Source: an uncultured Paracoccaceae bacterium (GTDB lineage Bacteria > Pseudomonadota > Alphaproteobacteria > Rhodobacterales > Rhodobacteraceae). From it: a stretch of DNA of 64,000 nucleotides. Position 1 is the first letter of the stretch. Each line of letters starts with the position of its first letter. The notes under the pieces were generated by a model. That model searched no databases, was not told where the DNA came from, and saw only the letters and a list, made by a program, of their open reading frames with translations. Positions 56,173 through 64,000 of this stretch are shown in pieces. The position numbers and the translations under genes were made by a program. The DNA is taken from the NCBI GenBank assembly GCA_951812615.1, contig CATOSU010000020.1, positions 101,873 to 165,872 of the forward strand. Reading direction: 5' to 3'.

Positions 56173-57423
56173 ATGTGGTCGAACTGGTCAGGGAACCAGA
56201 GCTGTGACGCGCAGGTGCAGCGTCCGGTGGGGGCGGACGCGATCCGGGCCTTGCTGCGGGACACAACCGGCGTGGTCCGGCCGGTCGGGGCCGGGCATTC
56301 CTTCACGCCGCTGGTTCCGGGCGCCGGGCACCTGATCGCGCCGGCACCGGCGGGCGACAACCCGATCCGGGCGATTGTGCAGGACCGGGTGCGCGTCGAT
56401 CCGAATGTCAGCCTGAAAACCCTGTCCGAGGCGATGGCGGCGCAGGGCCGCGCGTTCCGCAACCTTGGCGACATCAACGTGCAGACGTTGGCGGGTGCCA
56501 CGCAGACCGCCACCCATGGCACCGGCAGGTCGCTGCAATGCCTTGCCGCGGAGATCACCGGGGTGCAGGTGATTGACGGCACCGGAGAACGGGTGGAGAT
56601 CGCATCCGAGGACCTGCCCGGTGCGCAGGTGGCGCTGGGGCTGCTGGGGATCGTGACCGAGATCGAGATCCGCACCGTACCGGCCTACAACCTGCGCCGG
56701 CGCAGCGGGGTGCGACCCATCGAGGAGCTGATCGGCGCGATGCACGACAACTGGGACACGCACCGCAACTACGAGTTTTTCCTGCTGCCGCACAGCGGCA
56801 AGGGTGTGGGCATCGCGCATGACCCGAGCGATGCGCCACATGGCAGGCCGCCCGCGGATCTGGACGAACTGGGCGTGTTTTTCCTTCGTGCCGCCGGCGC
56901 CTTGTGCCACGTCCATCCCGGCCTGCGCCGCTCGGCCATCCGGCTGCTGGCCCTGGTGATGTCGGACGAAGATTATGTCGGTGAAAGCTGGCAGGTGCTG
57001 TGTGCGACGCGGCGCACCCGGTTCAACGAAATGGAATACCACCTGCCGCCGGACAGCGCCCGGGACGTGCTGGCCGAGATCACCCGCCTGATCGAAACCC
57101 GCCATACCGATGTGTGGTTCCCGATCGAGGTCCGGCAGACCGCCGGCGATGACGCGTGGCTGTCACCGTTTCAGAACGGGCCGCGCGTGTCCGTCGCGGT
57201 CCACATGCACGCGCGGCAGGTTTACGAGCCGTATTTCCGCGATTGCGAGGCGATCTTTCGCGCCGCGGGCGGGCGGCCGCACTGGGGCAAACTGCATTCG
57301 CTCGCGCGCCGGGATTTCGAAATCCTGTACCCGGACCTGCCGAAATTCGATGCGCTGCGGGCACGGCTGGACCCACGGGACCGGTTCCTGTCCCCGGCGC
57401 TGGCCGCGTGGTTCCGTCCATGA
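56173..57423 (+). CDS. FAD-linked aldonolactone oxidase (ALO/gulonolactone oxidase family)
   Basis: The 416-residue flavoprotein has the VAO-type FAD domain (PVGAGHSFTPLVPG, then TLAGATQTATHGTG) and the ALO C-terminal domain with GRPHWGKLHSL, the conserved HWGK of D-arabinono- and L-gulono-lactone oxidases. It oxidises a sugar lactone; the sugar is not certain. A GGAGACAGG site precedes the ATG. The stop overlaps the next start in ATGA. It begins a three-gene operon and is divergent from the large unknown operon. Confidence 0.88.
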   Translation: MWSNWSGNQSCDAQVQRPVGADAIRALLRDTTGVVRPVGAGHSFTPLVPGAGHLIAPAPAGDNPIRAIVQDRVRVDPNVSLKTLSEAMAAQGRAFRNLGDINVQTLAGATQTATHGTGRSLQCLAAEITGVQVIDGTGERVEIASEDLPGAQVALGLLGIVTEIEIRTVPAYNLRRRSGVRPIEELIGAMHDNWDTHRNYEFFLLPHSGKGVGIAHDPSDAPHGRPPADLDELGVFFLRAAGALCHVHPGLRRSAIRLLALVMSDEDYVGESWQVLCATRRTRFNEMEYHLPPDSARDVLAEITRLIETRHTDVWFPIEVRQTAGDDAWLSPFQNGPRVSVAVHMHARQVYEPYFRDCEAIFRAAGGRPHWGKLHSLARRDFEILYPDLPKFDALRARLDPRDRFLSPALAAWFRP

Positions 57424-58556
57424 GCGCGCCCTTCTACGACAGGCTGGACCATCTGCTGCGGGACACCGGACAGGCGACGCCGTGTCTGGTGCTGGATCTG
57501 GACCGGTTTCAACGCAACATTGCATTGGTTCGCGACCGGACGCAGCCGGGGGTCGGCATCCGCGTCGTGGCCAAGTCGCTGGCCTGCCAGCCGCTGCTGG
57601 ATCAGGCGTATGAGGGGCTGAATGCGACAGGCCTGATGACCTTTTCGGTGCGGATGCTGGAGCGGCTGTTGGGCGCGCGTCCGCAGGCCGAACAGCTGAT
57701 GGGCAAACCGCTGCCGGTGCAGGGGGCGGCACAGGTGCTATCGGCCCATGCCCACGCCGCCGCACGCGTGATCTGGCTGATCGATACAGAGGCGCGGGCG
57801 GCGCAATACGCAGCTTTGGCCGAAACCCGGGGCCAGACCCTGCGCGTGGCTCTGGAACTGGATGTCGGGCTGCATCGCGGCGGGGTGCCGCCAGAGCGGC
57901 TGGCAGACGGGATCACTGCGCTGACGCGGCACGGTAACCTGCGCTTCGAAGGTGTGATGGGGTACGAGCCGCACCTTGCCAAACTGCCGGGGCCCCTGCG
58001 GCGCCCGGCCACACGGCGCGTTGTCCGGGCGCTGCAGGATGCCGCCGCGCAGGTGAAAGAGGCCGGCGGCACGCTGATCAACACCGCCGGCAGCATGACC
58101 TTTGCCGGCTATGGTCCGCAGCACGGCGTCAGCGAAGTGTCGCTGGGATCGGTTCTGGTCAAGCCCACGGATTTCGACATGCCCTCGACCGAAGGTTTCG
58201 AGCCGGCGCTGTTCATTGCCACGCCGATCCTGAAATACATGCCGGGCAATCCGCTGCCCGGTCTGGACTGGCTGCCGCGCATTGCCACGCGCCGCCGGGC
58301 GCATCTGGCGGTCTATGGCGGGTACTGGAAGGCGCAGCCGGTTCACCCGGCCGGCTACGGCTATTCGGGCGTCTTCGGGCATTCGTCCAATCAGGAGGTC
58401 TGGACCGGGCCGGTTCTGGATCATGCGCCGGTGGATCATTTCGCCATCCTGCGCCCGACCCAGAGCGAGGCGGTGCTGCCCGAATTCGGCGAGGTGGTGG
58501 TGGTGTCGCAGGGCCGGATCACCGACCGCTGGCCGACGATGCCGGTGGCGCAATAG
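57420..58556 (+). CDS. D-threonine aldolase/DSD1-like PLP enzyme
   Basis: The 378-residue protein has the alanine-racemase-like PLP barrel with the lysine in IRVVAKSLACQ and the C-terminal metal-binding domain of the D-threonine aldolase and D-serine dehydratase family. It should act on D-beta-hydroxy amino acids, but that is not confirmed. The four-base overlap with the oxidase gene shows coupling. The SDR gene follows after 42 bases with a GGAGGAGA site. Confidence 0.85.
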   Translation: MSAPFYDRLDHLLRDTGQATPCLVLDLDRFQRNIALVRDRTQPGVGIRVVAKSLACQPLLDQAYEGLNATGLMTFSVRMLERLLGARPQAEQLMGKPLPVQGAAQVLSAHAHAAARVIWLIDTEARAAQYAALAETRGQTLRVALELDVGLHRGGVPPERLADGITALTRHGNLRFEGVMGYEPHLAKLPGPLRRPATRRVVRALQDAAAQVKEAGGTLINTAGSMTFAGYGPQHGVSEVSLGSVLVKPTDFDMPSTEGFEPALFIATPILKYMPGNPLPGLDWLPRIATRRRAHLAVYGGYWKAQPVHPAGYGYSGVFGHSSNQEVWTGPVLDHAPVDHFAILRPTQSEAVLPEFGEVVVVSQGRITDRWPTMPVAQ

Positions 58557-58598
58557 GATGGCTGCGGACCTTTCCAGCCGCGAATCCGGAGGAGACCG

Positions 58599-59363
58599 AT
58601 GACCGATATGTTTTCACTGGCCGGGCGGCGCGCGCTGATCACCGGGTCGTCGCAGGGGATTGGCCTTGCGCTGGCGCGGGGGCTGGCCGGGGCGGGCGCG
58701 GCGGTGGTGCTGAACGGGCGCGATGTGGACAGGCTCGACGCGGCGGTCGCGCAGGTGCGGGCCGGGGGCGCGGAGGTGGACAGGCTGGCCTTTGACGTCA
58801 CCGATCACGATGCCGCCCGCGCGGCGGTGGATGGGTATGAGGCCGGCACCGGCGCCATAGACATCCTGATCAACAATGCCGGAATGCAGCACCGGACCCC
58901 GCTGGAGACGTTTCCGGCCGCCGCCTTCGAAGCCCTGCTGCAGACCAATATCGCCTCGGTCTTTCATGTCGGTCAGGCCTGTGCCCGGCACATGATCGCC
59001 CGCGGGCAGGGCAAGATCATCAACATCGCCAGCGTTCAGACCGCGCTGGCCCGAACCGGCATCGCGCCCTACACGGCAACCAAGGGCGCGGTGGCAAACC
59101 TGACCAAGGGCATGGCGACCGACTGGGCCCGCCACGGGCTGAACTGCAACGCCATTGCGCCGGGATATTTCGACACCCCGCTGAATGCCGCGCTGGTGGC
59201 GGATCCGGAATTCACCCGCTGGCTGGAAGGCCGGACGCCGGCCGGGCGCTGGGGGCAGGTCGGCGAACTGGTTGGCGCGGCCGTGTTCCTTGCCTCGGAT
59301 GCGGCAAGCTTTGTCAACGGGCACACGTTGTTCGTCGATGGCGGCATATCCGTTTCGCTCTGA
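58599..59363 (+). CDS. SDR-family oxidoreductase (gluconate 5-dehydrogenase-like)
   Basis: The 254-residue short-chain dehydrogenase has the NAD(P) motif ITGSSQGIGLALA, NNAG (INNAGMQHR), the catalytic Ser near ASVQ and Tyr-Lys in PYTATKGAVA, and the C-terminal FVNGHTLFVDGGISVSL. It resembles IdnO/gluconate 5-dehydrogenase enzymes that interconvert sugar acids and keto acids. With the lactone oxidase it fits a sugar-acid pathway, while the aldolase-like partner is unexpected. Confidence 0.88.
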   Translation: MTDMFSLAGRRALITGSSQGIGLALARGLAGAGAAVVLNGRDVDRLDAAVAQVRAGGAEVDRLAFDVTDHDAARAAVDGYEAGTGAIDILINNAGMQHRTPLETFPAAAFEALLQTNIASVFHVGQACARHMIARGQGKIINIASVQTALARTGIAPYTATKGAVANLTKGMATDWARHGLNCNAIAPGYFDTPLNAALVADPEFTRWLEGRTPAGRWGQVGELVGAAVFLASDAASFVNGHTLFVDGGISVSL

Positions 59364-59507
59364 GCAGGAGGCCGCTCAAATTGCAGGCGTCGATGCGCTA
59401 ATTCCCGCGCACCGGTCTGTTCCGGGTTGAAGTGGCGCTCTATTGGGACGATCTACACACAGGACCGGTTTCGGCCGATTTCAACACCCTGACTTCAGGA
59501 GATTTGC

Positions 59508-59738
59508 ATGGTCAGGACTATTTCACTGGCCGTTGCCGCAACGGCGCTTGCCGGGCTGACGGCCTGCTCGGACCCCGTGGCGCAGCGCGAAGCCTCCTGC
59601 GTGGGCGGCACCATTGCCGGTGCGGCGGCAGGCGGTCTGCTGGGCAACCAGGTCGGCGCAGGCACGGGCAACACGCTGGCAACCGCCATCGGCGCCATGG
59701 CCGGCGGCGCGGCCGCGGCAAACCAGATGGGGTGCTGA
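59508..59738 (+). CDS. Small glycine-zipper lipoprotein
   Basis: The 76-residue protein has a lipoprotein signal peptide with lipobox LTAC (Cys20) and a glycine-zipper segment (GGTIAGAAAGGLLGNQVGAGTGN...GAMAGGAAA). It resembles outer-membrane glycine-zipper lipoproteins (YMGG/OsmB-like). CAGGAG lies just before the ATG. It is convergent with the acid-sugar kinase gene. Confidence 0.82.
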   Translation: MVRTISLAVAATALAGLTACSDPVAQREASCVGGTIAGAAAGGLLGNQVGAGTGNTLATAIGAMAGGAAAANQMGC

Positions 59739-59748
59739 GCGCGGCCCG

Positions 59749-61014
59749 TCAGTCCAGCATTTCGAGCGCGTCGCGGAAGAACGCCGGCGCGCCGAAATTC
59801 CCCGATTTCAGCGTCAGCGCCAGCGGCACTCCGGTTTGCGTCTGTGTCCACGGCACGCCCGGCGCGATCTCGGGACCGATCCGCAGCGCCTGAATGCCCA
59901 ACGCAGTCACCACAGCGCCCGAGGTTTCTCCGCCGGCCACGATGACACGGCGGAAATCGTGGTCGCGCAACTGCCGGGCAATTGCGCCGAGCGTGTGTTC
60001 AACCATCGCACCGGCCTCTTCGACACCATAGCGGGCCTGTGTGGCGGCGACCTCGTCGGGATCGGCCGAACCGTAGACCAGCACCGGCAGATCCGCCGGC
60101 TGTTCCCGCGCCCACCGGACGGTTTCACCGGCCACGTCATCGCCGGACGCGATCCGGTCGACATCCACCTTGCGGCACGGCCACCATTCTTTTGCCATCG
60201 CGATCTGCGCCCGGGTCGCCGCAGAGCAGCTGCCGGCGATGATCAGCGACCGCCCGCCGCCCTGCGGGAGCTGCGGGGATGTCGCCGCGCCCAGCCGCCC
60301 GGAAGCGCGCAGGTTCGCAGGCAGGCCCATGGCGATGCCGGTCCCGCCGGTGACAAGCACATGGTCCTGCAGCGCTGCGCCGATCAGGCGCAGGTCATCA
60401 TCGGTCAGCGCATCGACAACGGCATAGGATCTGCCGTCGCCCCGCAGCCTGTCGAACCCGGCGCGGATCGCGTCGACACCCGCATGCACCGTCTGCAACG
60501 GCACCAGACCTGTGCGCCGGTTGCTCTGCGCCTCCATGAGCCGGATCAGGCTGCTATCCTGCATCGGCGTCAGCGGGTGATCCTTCATCGTGCTTTCCGC
60601 CAGCGGCAGATCATGCACAAACAGCGTGCCCTGATAGATGGTGCGCCCGTTCGCCGGGAAGGCCGGGCAGATCACCGCCATGTCGCTGCCCAACTCGGCG
60701 GACAGCGCATCGGCGACCGGACCGATATTGCCCGCGGCGGTCGAATCGAAGGTCGAGCAGTATTTGAACAGGATCTGGCCCGCCCCCCGGTTCCGCAGCC
60801 AGCGCAGCGCGTCCAGCGATTGCGACACCGCCTCGTCCGCCGGATTGGTGCGCGACTTGAGTGCGACGACAACAGCGTCAGCCGCGCCGATGTCGGTGTC
60901 CGGTCCGGGCACCCCGATCACCAGAACCACCCGCACGCCTTCAGATACCAGCGTGTTGGCAAGATCGGTGGCACCGGTGAAATCGTCGGCAATCGCGCCA
61001 AGGGCAATGGCCAT
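59749..61014 (-). CDS. otnK: Four-carbon acid-sugar kinase (DUF1537, OtnK-like)
   Basis: The 421-residue kinase has the DUF1537 fold: ALGAIADDFTGATDLANTL start, FKYCSTFDSTAAGNIGPV and the C-terminal VAGGETSGAVVTAL nucleotide region. The family phosphorylates 3-oxo-tetronate, threonate or erythronate. The closest named function is 3-oxo-tetronate kinase (OtnK), but the substrate is inferred. It is the last gene of an operon with a dehydrogenase four bases upstream and a GntR regulator. Confidence 0.87.
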   Translation of the reverse strand: MAIALGAIADDFTGATDLANTLVSEGVRVVLVIGVPGPDTDIGAADAVVVALKSRTNPADEAVSQSLDALRWLRNRGAGQILFKYCSTFDSTAAGNIGPVADALSAELGSDMAVICPAFPANGRTIYQGTLFVHDLPLAESTMKDHPLTPMQDSSLIRLMEAQSNRRTGLVPLQTVHAGVDAIRAGFDRLRGDGRSYAVVDALTDDDLRLIGAALQDHVLVTGGTGIAMGLPANLRASGRLGAATSPQLPQGGGRSLIIAGSCSAATRAQIAMAKEWWPCRKVDVDRIASGDDVAGETVRWAREQPADLPVLVYGSADPDEVAATQARYGVEEAGAMVEHTLGAIARQLRDHDFRRVIVAGGETSGAVVTALGIQALRIGPEIAPGVPWTQTQTGVPLALTLKSGNFGAPAFFRDALEMLD

Positions 61015-61018
61015 GGTC

Positions 61019-62116
61019 TCAGCCCTCCAGCAGGTCGAGGATTTCGCGTGTCACGGCCCGTGTGCCCATGTCGCCGCCGAATTCCATCGGCCGAAGCCGG
61101 TTCTGTTCGAACCCGGACTGCACCGCGTCTTCGATCGCCAGCGCCGCGTCGGCATAGGCGTTGTTGCCGGTTTTCTCGGCCAGGTAATCCAGCATCAGCG
61201 CCCCAGACAGGATTGCCGCCAGCGGGTTGGCCTTGTCCTGGCCCATGATATCGGGAGCAGAGCCATGCGCGGGTTGAAACAGACCGTGCGCATCGCCGAT
61301 CTCGGCGCAGGCGGCCATGCCCATGCCGCCGACCAGCCCGCCGGCCAGATCGCTGAGAATGTCGCCGAACATGTTTTCCATCACCATCACGTCGTAATCC
61401 CACGGATTGCGGATCAGATTCAGCGCCTGCGCGTCGACATAATTGTAGCCGGTTTCGACATCCGTGTATTGCGGCGCGATCTCATCAAAGATCTTCCGGA
61501 AAAATGCCATGGAGGCAAAAACGTTGGCTTTGTCGACACAAGTCAGCAGGCCGGGGCGGCCACGCGCCTTCCGGCGCCGGGCCAGCCGGAACCCGAAATG
61601 GTGCAGTTTCTCGGTTGTGGCGCGGGTGATGCGCAGCGTGTCGCGCACCTCGTCATCGCCGCGGATGTCGCTGCGCCCATGCGCGGCGGCCGAATAGAAC
61701 AGGCCTTCGGTCGACTCGCGCAGAATAATCATGTCGATCCCCGCCGCCCGCGGATCGGCCAGTCGCTGCGGCGCGTTGGGGTAAGCCTTGACCGGGCGCA
61801 CGCCTGCATAGAGCTGAAACCGGTCGCGCAGGCGCAGATGCGGGCTGATCTCGGTGCCGTCGCCGTGCCGGACCGACGGAAGGCCGATCGCGCCAAGAAA
61901 GATTGAATCCGCATCTCCGGCACGTTTTTCTCCATCCGGTTCAATGTCCTGCCCGGTGTCTTTAAAGTAACCCGCGCCTGCGTTTATCGCATCATAGACC
62001 AGCGGTGCCAGCCCGGTGGACGCGACCACACGGTCGACGATGGCCAACGTCGCATCCGCCACGTCAACGCCGATCCCGTCGCCCCGGATGAGCGCGATAC
62101 GCAATGTGTCTGTCAT
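61019..62116 (-). CDS. Isocitrate/isopropylmalate dehydrogenase family protein
   Basis: The 365-residue enzyme has the beta-decarboxylating dehydrogenase pattern: IRGDGIGVDV, RESTEGLFYS (substrate-binding), CVDKANVF (catalytic Lys), ENMFGDILSDLAGGLVGGMGMA and AHGSAPDIMGQDKANP. It resembles the tartrate/isopropylmalate branch and should oxidise a 2-hydroxy acid such as tartrate or a four-carbon relative. ATG 62116 follows AAGGA. It is placed between the GntR regulator and the kinase in one operon. Confidence 0.88.
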   Translation of the reverse strand: MTDTLRIALIRGDGIGVDVADATLAIVDRVVASTGLAPLVYDAINAGAGYFKDTGQDIEPDGEKRAGDADSIFLGAIGLPSVRHGDGTEISPHLRLRDRFQLYAGVRPVKAYPNAPQRLADPRAAGIDMIILRESTEGLFYSAAAHGRSDIRGDDEVRDTLRITRATTEKLHHFGFRLARRRKARGRPGLLTCVDKANVFASMAFFRKIFDEIAPQYTDVETGYNYVDAQALNLIRNPWDYDVMVMENMFGDILSDLAGGLVGGMGMAACAEIGDAHGLFQPAHGSAPDIMGQDKANPLAAILSGALMLDYLAEKTGNNAYADAALAIEDAVQSGFEQNRLRPMEFGGDMGTRAVTREILDLLEG

Positions 62117-62135
62117 GGGGTGTCCTTCTTTCCGG

Positions 62136-62807
62136 TCAAAGCTGACCAAGTTTGTACTTTTCCAGAATGTTCAGAAGTTCCGCTGACGCCCGGCGGCGAT
62201 GCGCCCGGAAGACGCGGCGCGTCGCTTCGGCGTCGCCGGCGCGCAGATGGGCAAGGATCTGCCGGTGTTCCTCGGTGGATCTGACCGGTGTCCCGCGCAT
62301 CCGCAGGGTCACGATCCGGGCGCGGTGGGCCTGATCGTAAAGCGCGTGGATGAAGCCCCGAAGGCGCCGGTTTCCGTGCAGGTCCAGCAAGGAGAGGTGA
62401 AACCGGTCATCGGCATCTGCCCAGCGGTCCAGATCCTCTGCGGCCAGCGCGTGCTCCATGTCAGCCATCGCGACCTCGACCGGGGCGAGCTGTTCCGGCG
62501 TCGGGTTGCGGGCGGCCACCGCGGCGGCGGCGTCGGGCTCCAGCGAGGTCAGAATGTCGTAAATCTCGCGCATGTCATCGGCGCGGATCGGCAGAACCCG
62601 CGCGCCCCGGCGCGGCACCAGTTCCACCAGACCGTCGGCCTCCAGCCGGATCAGCGCTTCGCGCACCGGCGTTCGGCTCATGCCCAGCCGCATGGCGATC
62701 TCCGGTTCCGGAGCCTGAAACCCCGGCGGCAGGCGGTTGCTGCGAATGTCCTCTCTCAGCCGGGCATAGGCGTCGCTGACGCGGGTCTGTCTGGCGGATT
62801 CGGTCAT
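62136..62807 (-). CDS. GntR-family regulator with FCD domain
   Basis: The 223-residue regulator has an N-terminal winged helix-turn-helix (AYARLREDIRSNRLPPG...EPEIAMRLGMSRTPVREALIRLEADGLVELVPRRGARV) and a FadR-type FCD ligand domain (ADDRFHLSLLDLHGNRRL...STEEHRQILAHLRAGD). It leads the acid-sugar operon and probably represses it until a sugar-acid ligand binds. A perfect palindrome 56 bases upstream of the start is its likely operator. Confidence 0.9.
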   Translation of the reverse strand: MTESARQTRVSDAYARLREDIRSNRLPPGFQAPEPEIAMRLGMSRTPVREALIRLEADGLVELVPRRGARVLPIRADDMREIYDILTSLEPDAAAAVAARNPTPEQLAPVEVAMADMEHALAAEDLDRWADADDRFHLSLLDLHGNRRLRGFIHALYDQAHRARIVTLRMRGTPVRSTEEHRQILAHLRAGDAEATRRVFRAHRRRASAELLNILEKYKLGQL

Positions 62808-62862
62808 CTGTGCGGCCCCTTTGCCGCGGTCTTAGCGTTGCGGAAATGCGCAGTCAAATAAT

Positions 62863-62878
62863 TTAATGTATACATTAA
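62863..62878. promoter_or_regulatory. GntR/FadR-type operator palindrome
   Basis: TTAATGTATACATTAA is a 16-base perfect palindrome with the TGTATACA core typical of FadR-subfamily GntR sites. It sits 56 bases upstream of the GntR gene start, in a local AT-rich spot within a 235-base divergent gap. It can control the regulator and the operon behind it. Confidence 0.78.
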
Positions 62879-63042
62879 GGGGATTCCGGAGTGTAATTGT
62901 GGAAATACTTCCAGTCTGACGCGCAATTAGAGGTCAATTTGCCCGCATTGTGCACCAACGCACATTATCTCTCCGGGGACCGGCCTTTGCAGCCGGGGAC
63001 CGCGGGTTATGTTGAGCCTATCACTCAGGCGGAGGCATGGAT

Positions 63043-63976
63043 ATGAGCTGGAACCCTTCTCTGGACCCCGACTGGCCCGGCGCAACCGGGGCAGACGCGA
63101 TCGAAACCATGATTGTGCCCCGGGCACGGGACCTTGGCGATTTCGAGGTGCGGCGTGCGCTGCCGGCGCCACAGCGGCAGATGGTCGGCCCGTTCATCTT
63201 TTTCGACCAGATGGGGCCGGCGGAGTTTGTGACCGGGCAGGGGATTGACGTCCGCCCGCACCCGCATATCGGTCTGGCCACGGTCACTTATCTCTTCAAA
63301 GGCCGGATGCATCATCGTGACAGTCTGGGCGTGGACCAGTGGATCGATCCGGGGGCGGTCAACCTGATGACTGCGGGTCACGGGGTGACCCATTCCGAAC
63401 GGGTCGATGGCGACATGCTGAAGGCGCCCTATGACATGTTCGGCATCCAGACCTGGATCGCGCTGCCCGAGGACAAGGAAGATCAGGCGGCCGCGTTCGC
63501 CCATGCCCCGAAGGCGGATCTGCCGGTGCTGGAGGGCGAAGGCAAGGAACTGCGCCTGATCCTCGGCCACGCCTATGGCGAGCAGGCCCCGCTGGAGACC
63601 CCGTCCGAGATGTTCTACCTTGATGCCGTGCTGCAGCCCGGCGCCGGGCTGCCGATGCCCGACGATCACGAAGACCGCGGCGCCTATGTGGTCAGCGGGG
63701 CGGTATCGGTTGCCGGCCGGCAATTCGAGGCCGGCCAGATGATGGTGTTTCGGCCCGGTGACCGGGTATCGATGACGGCAGGCCAACAGGGCGCGCGGGT
63801 GTTGCTGCTGGGCGGGGCAACGCTGAATGGTCCGCGCCATATCTGGTGGAACTTCGTGGCCTCGTCGAAGGAGCGGATCGACGCCGCCAAGGAAGCCTGG
63901 CGGGAAGGCGACTGGGCCCATGGCCGGTTCCGGCTGCCGCCCGGCGGACGACCGCGAGTTCATTCCGTTGCCGTAG
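63043..63976 (+). CDS. Pirin family protein with apparent +1 frameshift near the C-terminus
   Basis: The frame from ATG 63043 (GGAGG seven bases before) gives a pirin-family cupin protein (VGPFIFFDQMGPAEF, VRPHPHIGLATVTYLF, HGVTHSER metal-site region, PDDHEDRGAYVVSGAV). Near 63943 the frame continues without a stop to the window edge. One base to the right, the sequence reads DDREFIPLP and then TAG 63974-63976, the usual pirin ending. Removing one G from CCCGGCGG restores a 310-residue protein. This is either a sequencing error or a recent mutation. Members act as quercetinase or regulators. Confidence 0.85.
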
Positions 63977-63998
63977 CCCGCGTTTTCAAAAACGCGGG
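63977..63998. repeat. Perfect hairpin directly after the pirin gene
   Basis: CCCGCGTTT/AAACGCGGG with loop TCAA lies immediately after the pirin stop at the window edge. It has the form of the hairpin strings at 8571-8657 and may be the first of several. Confidence 0.65.
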
Positions 63999-64000
63999 GG

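Overview
The window is high-GC bacterial DNA that reads like a roseobacter-type alphaproteobacterium (Rhodobacteraceae). Supporting signs are the secG-pyrG pair, purA followed by a DUF2842 gene, a divergent Amt transporter paired with a small membrane protein, and a stand-alone methyl-tetrahydrofolate methyltransferase next to an MTHFR-like protein. Genus is inference. Genes lie on both strands in short operons, many with ATGA-type overlaps. I saw no rRNA, tRNA, CRISPR array, transposase or integrase.

Layout: 1-6.9 kb holds a partial DUF1330 gene, pyrG, secG, a nitronate monooxygenase, a cobalt-type nitrile hydratase operon, a thioesterase and two small conserved proteins. 7-13.3 kb holds purA, a DUF2842 gene, an ABC transporter/AttH lipocalin operon and an ion channel. 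13.4-18.2 kb holds a periplasmic HAD phosphatase and sulfatase, a histone-deacetylase-family gene and two small envelope proteins. 18.3-22.1 kb holds a BrkB-type membrane protein, an eight-haem cytochrome and rlmE. 22.2-35 kb is amino-acid and one-carbon metabolism: class V aminotransferase, amidase, DMT exporter, SHMT-like enzyme with a divergent LysR regulator, a dimethylglycine-dehydrogenase-like oxidase, an acyl-CoA synthetase, and a methyl-THF methyltransferase/MTHFR/virulence-factor operon.

35.3-37 kb is a broken sulfotransferase gene whose middle has been replaced by a glycosyltransferase gene. 37-47.3 kb holds a Ppx/GppA phosphatase, an ammonium transporter operon, an RND efflux pair, an MttB-family methyltransferase and a TauE/SafE permease. 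47.7-56 kb is an operon of three very large proteins (998, 1170 and 573 aa) that I cannot place in any known family; it is the best candidate for an undescribed system. 56-64 kb holds an aldonolactone oxidase/PLP aldolase/SDR operon, a glycine-zipper lipoprotein, a GntR-controlled acid-sugar kinase and dehydrogenase operon with a perfect operator palindrome, and a pirin gene with an apparent one-base frameshift near its end.

Two kinds of intergenic structure recur. One is a composite element around a 22-bp inverted repeat, present at 172-332 and 13284-13457. The other is a string of short perfect hairpins with differing stems, at five places directly after or between genes. Both look like lineage-specific 3'-end elements.
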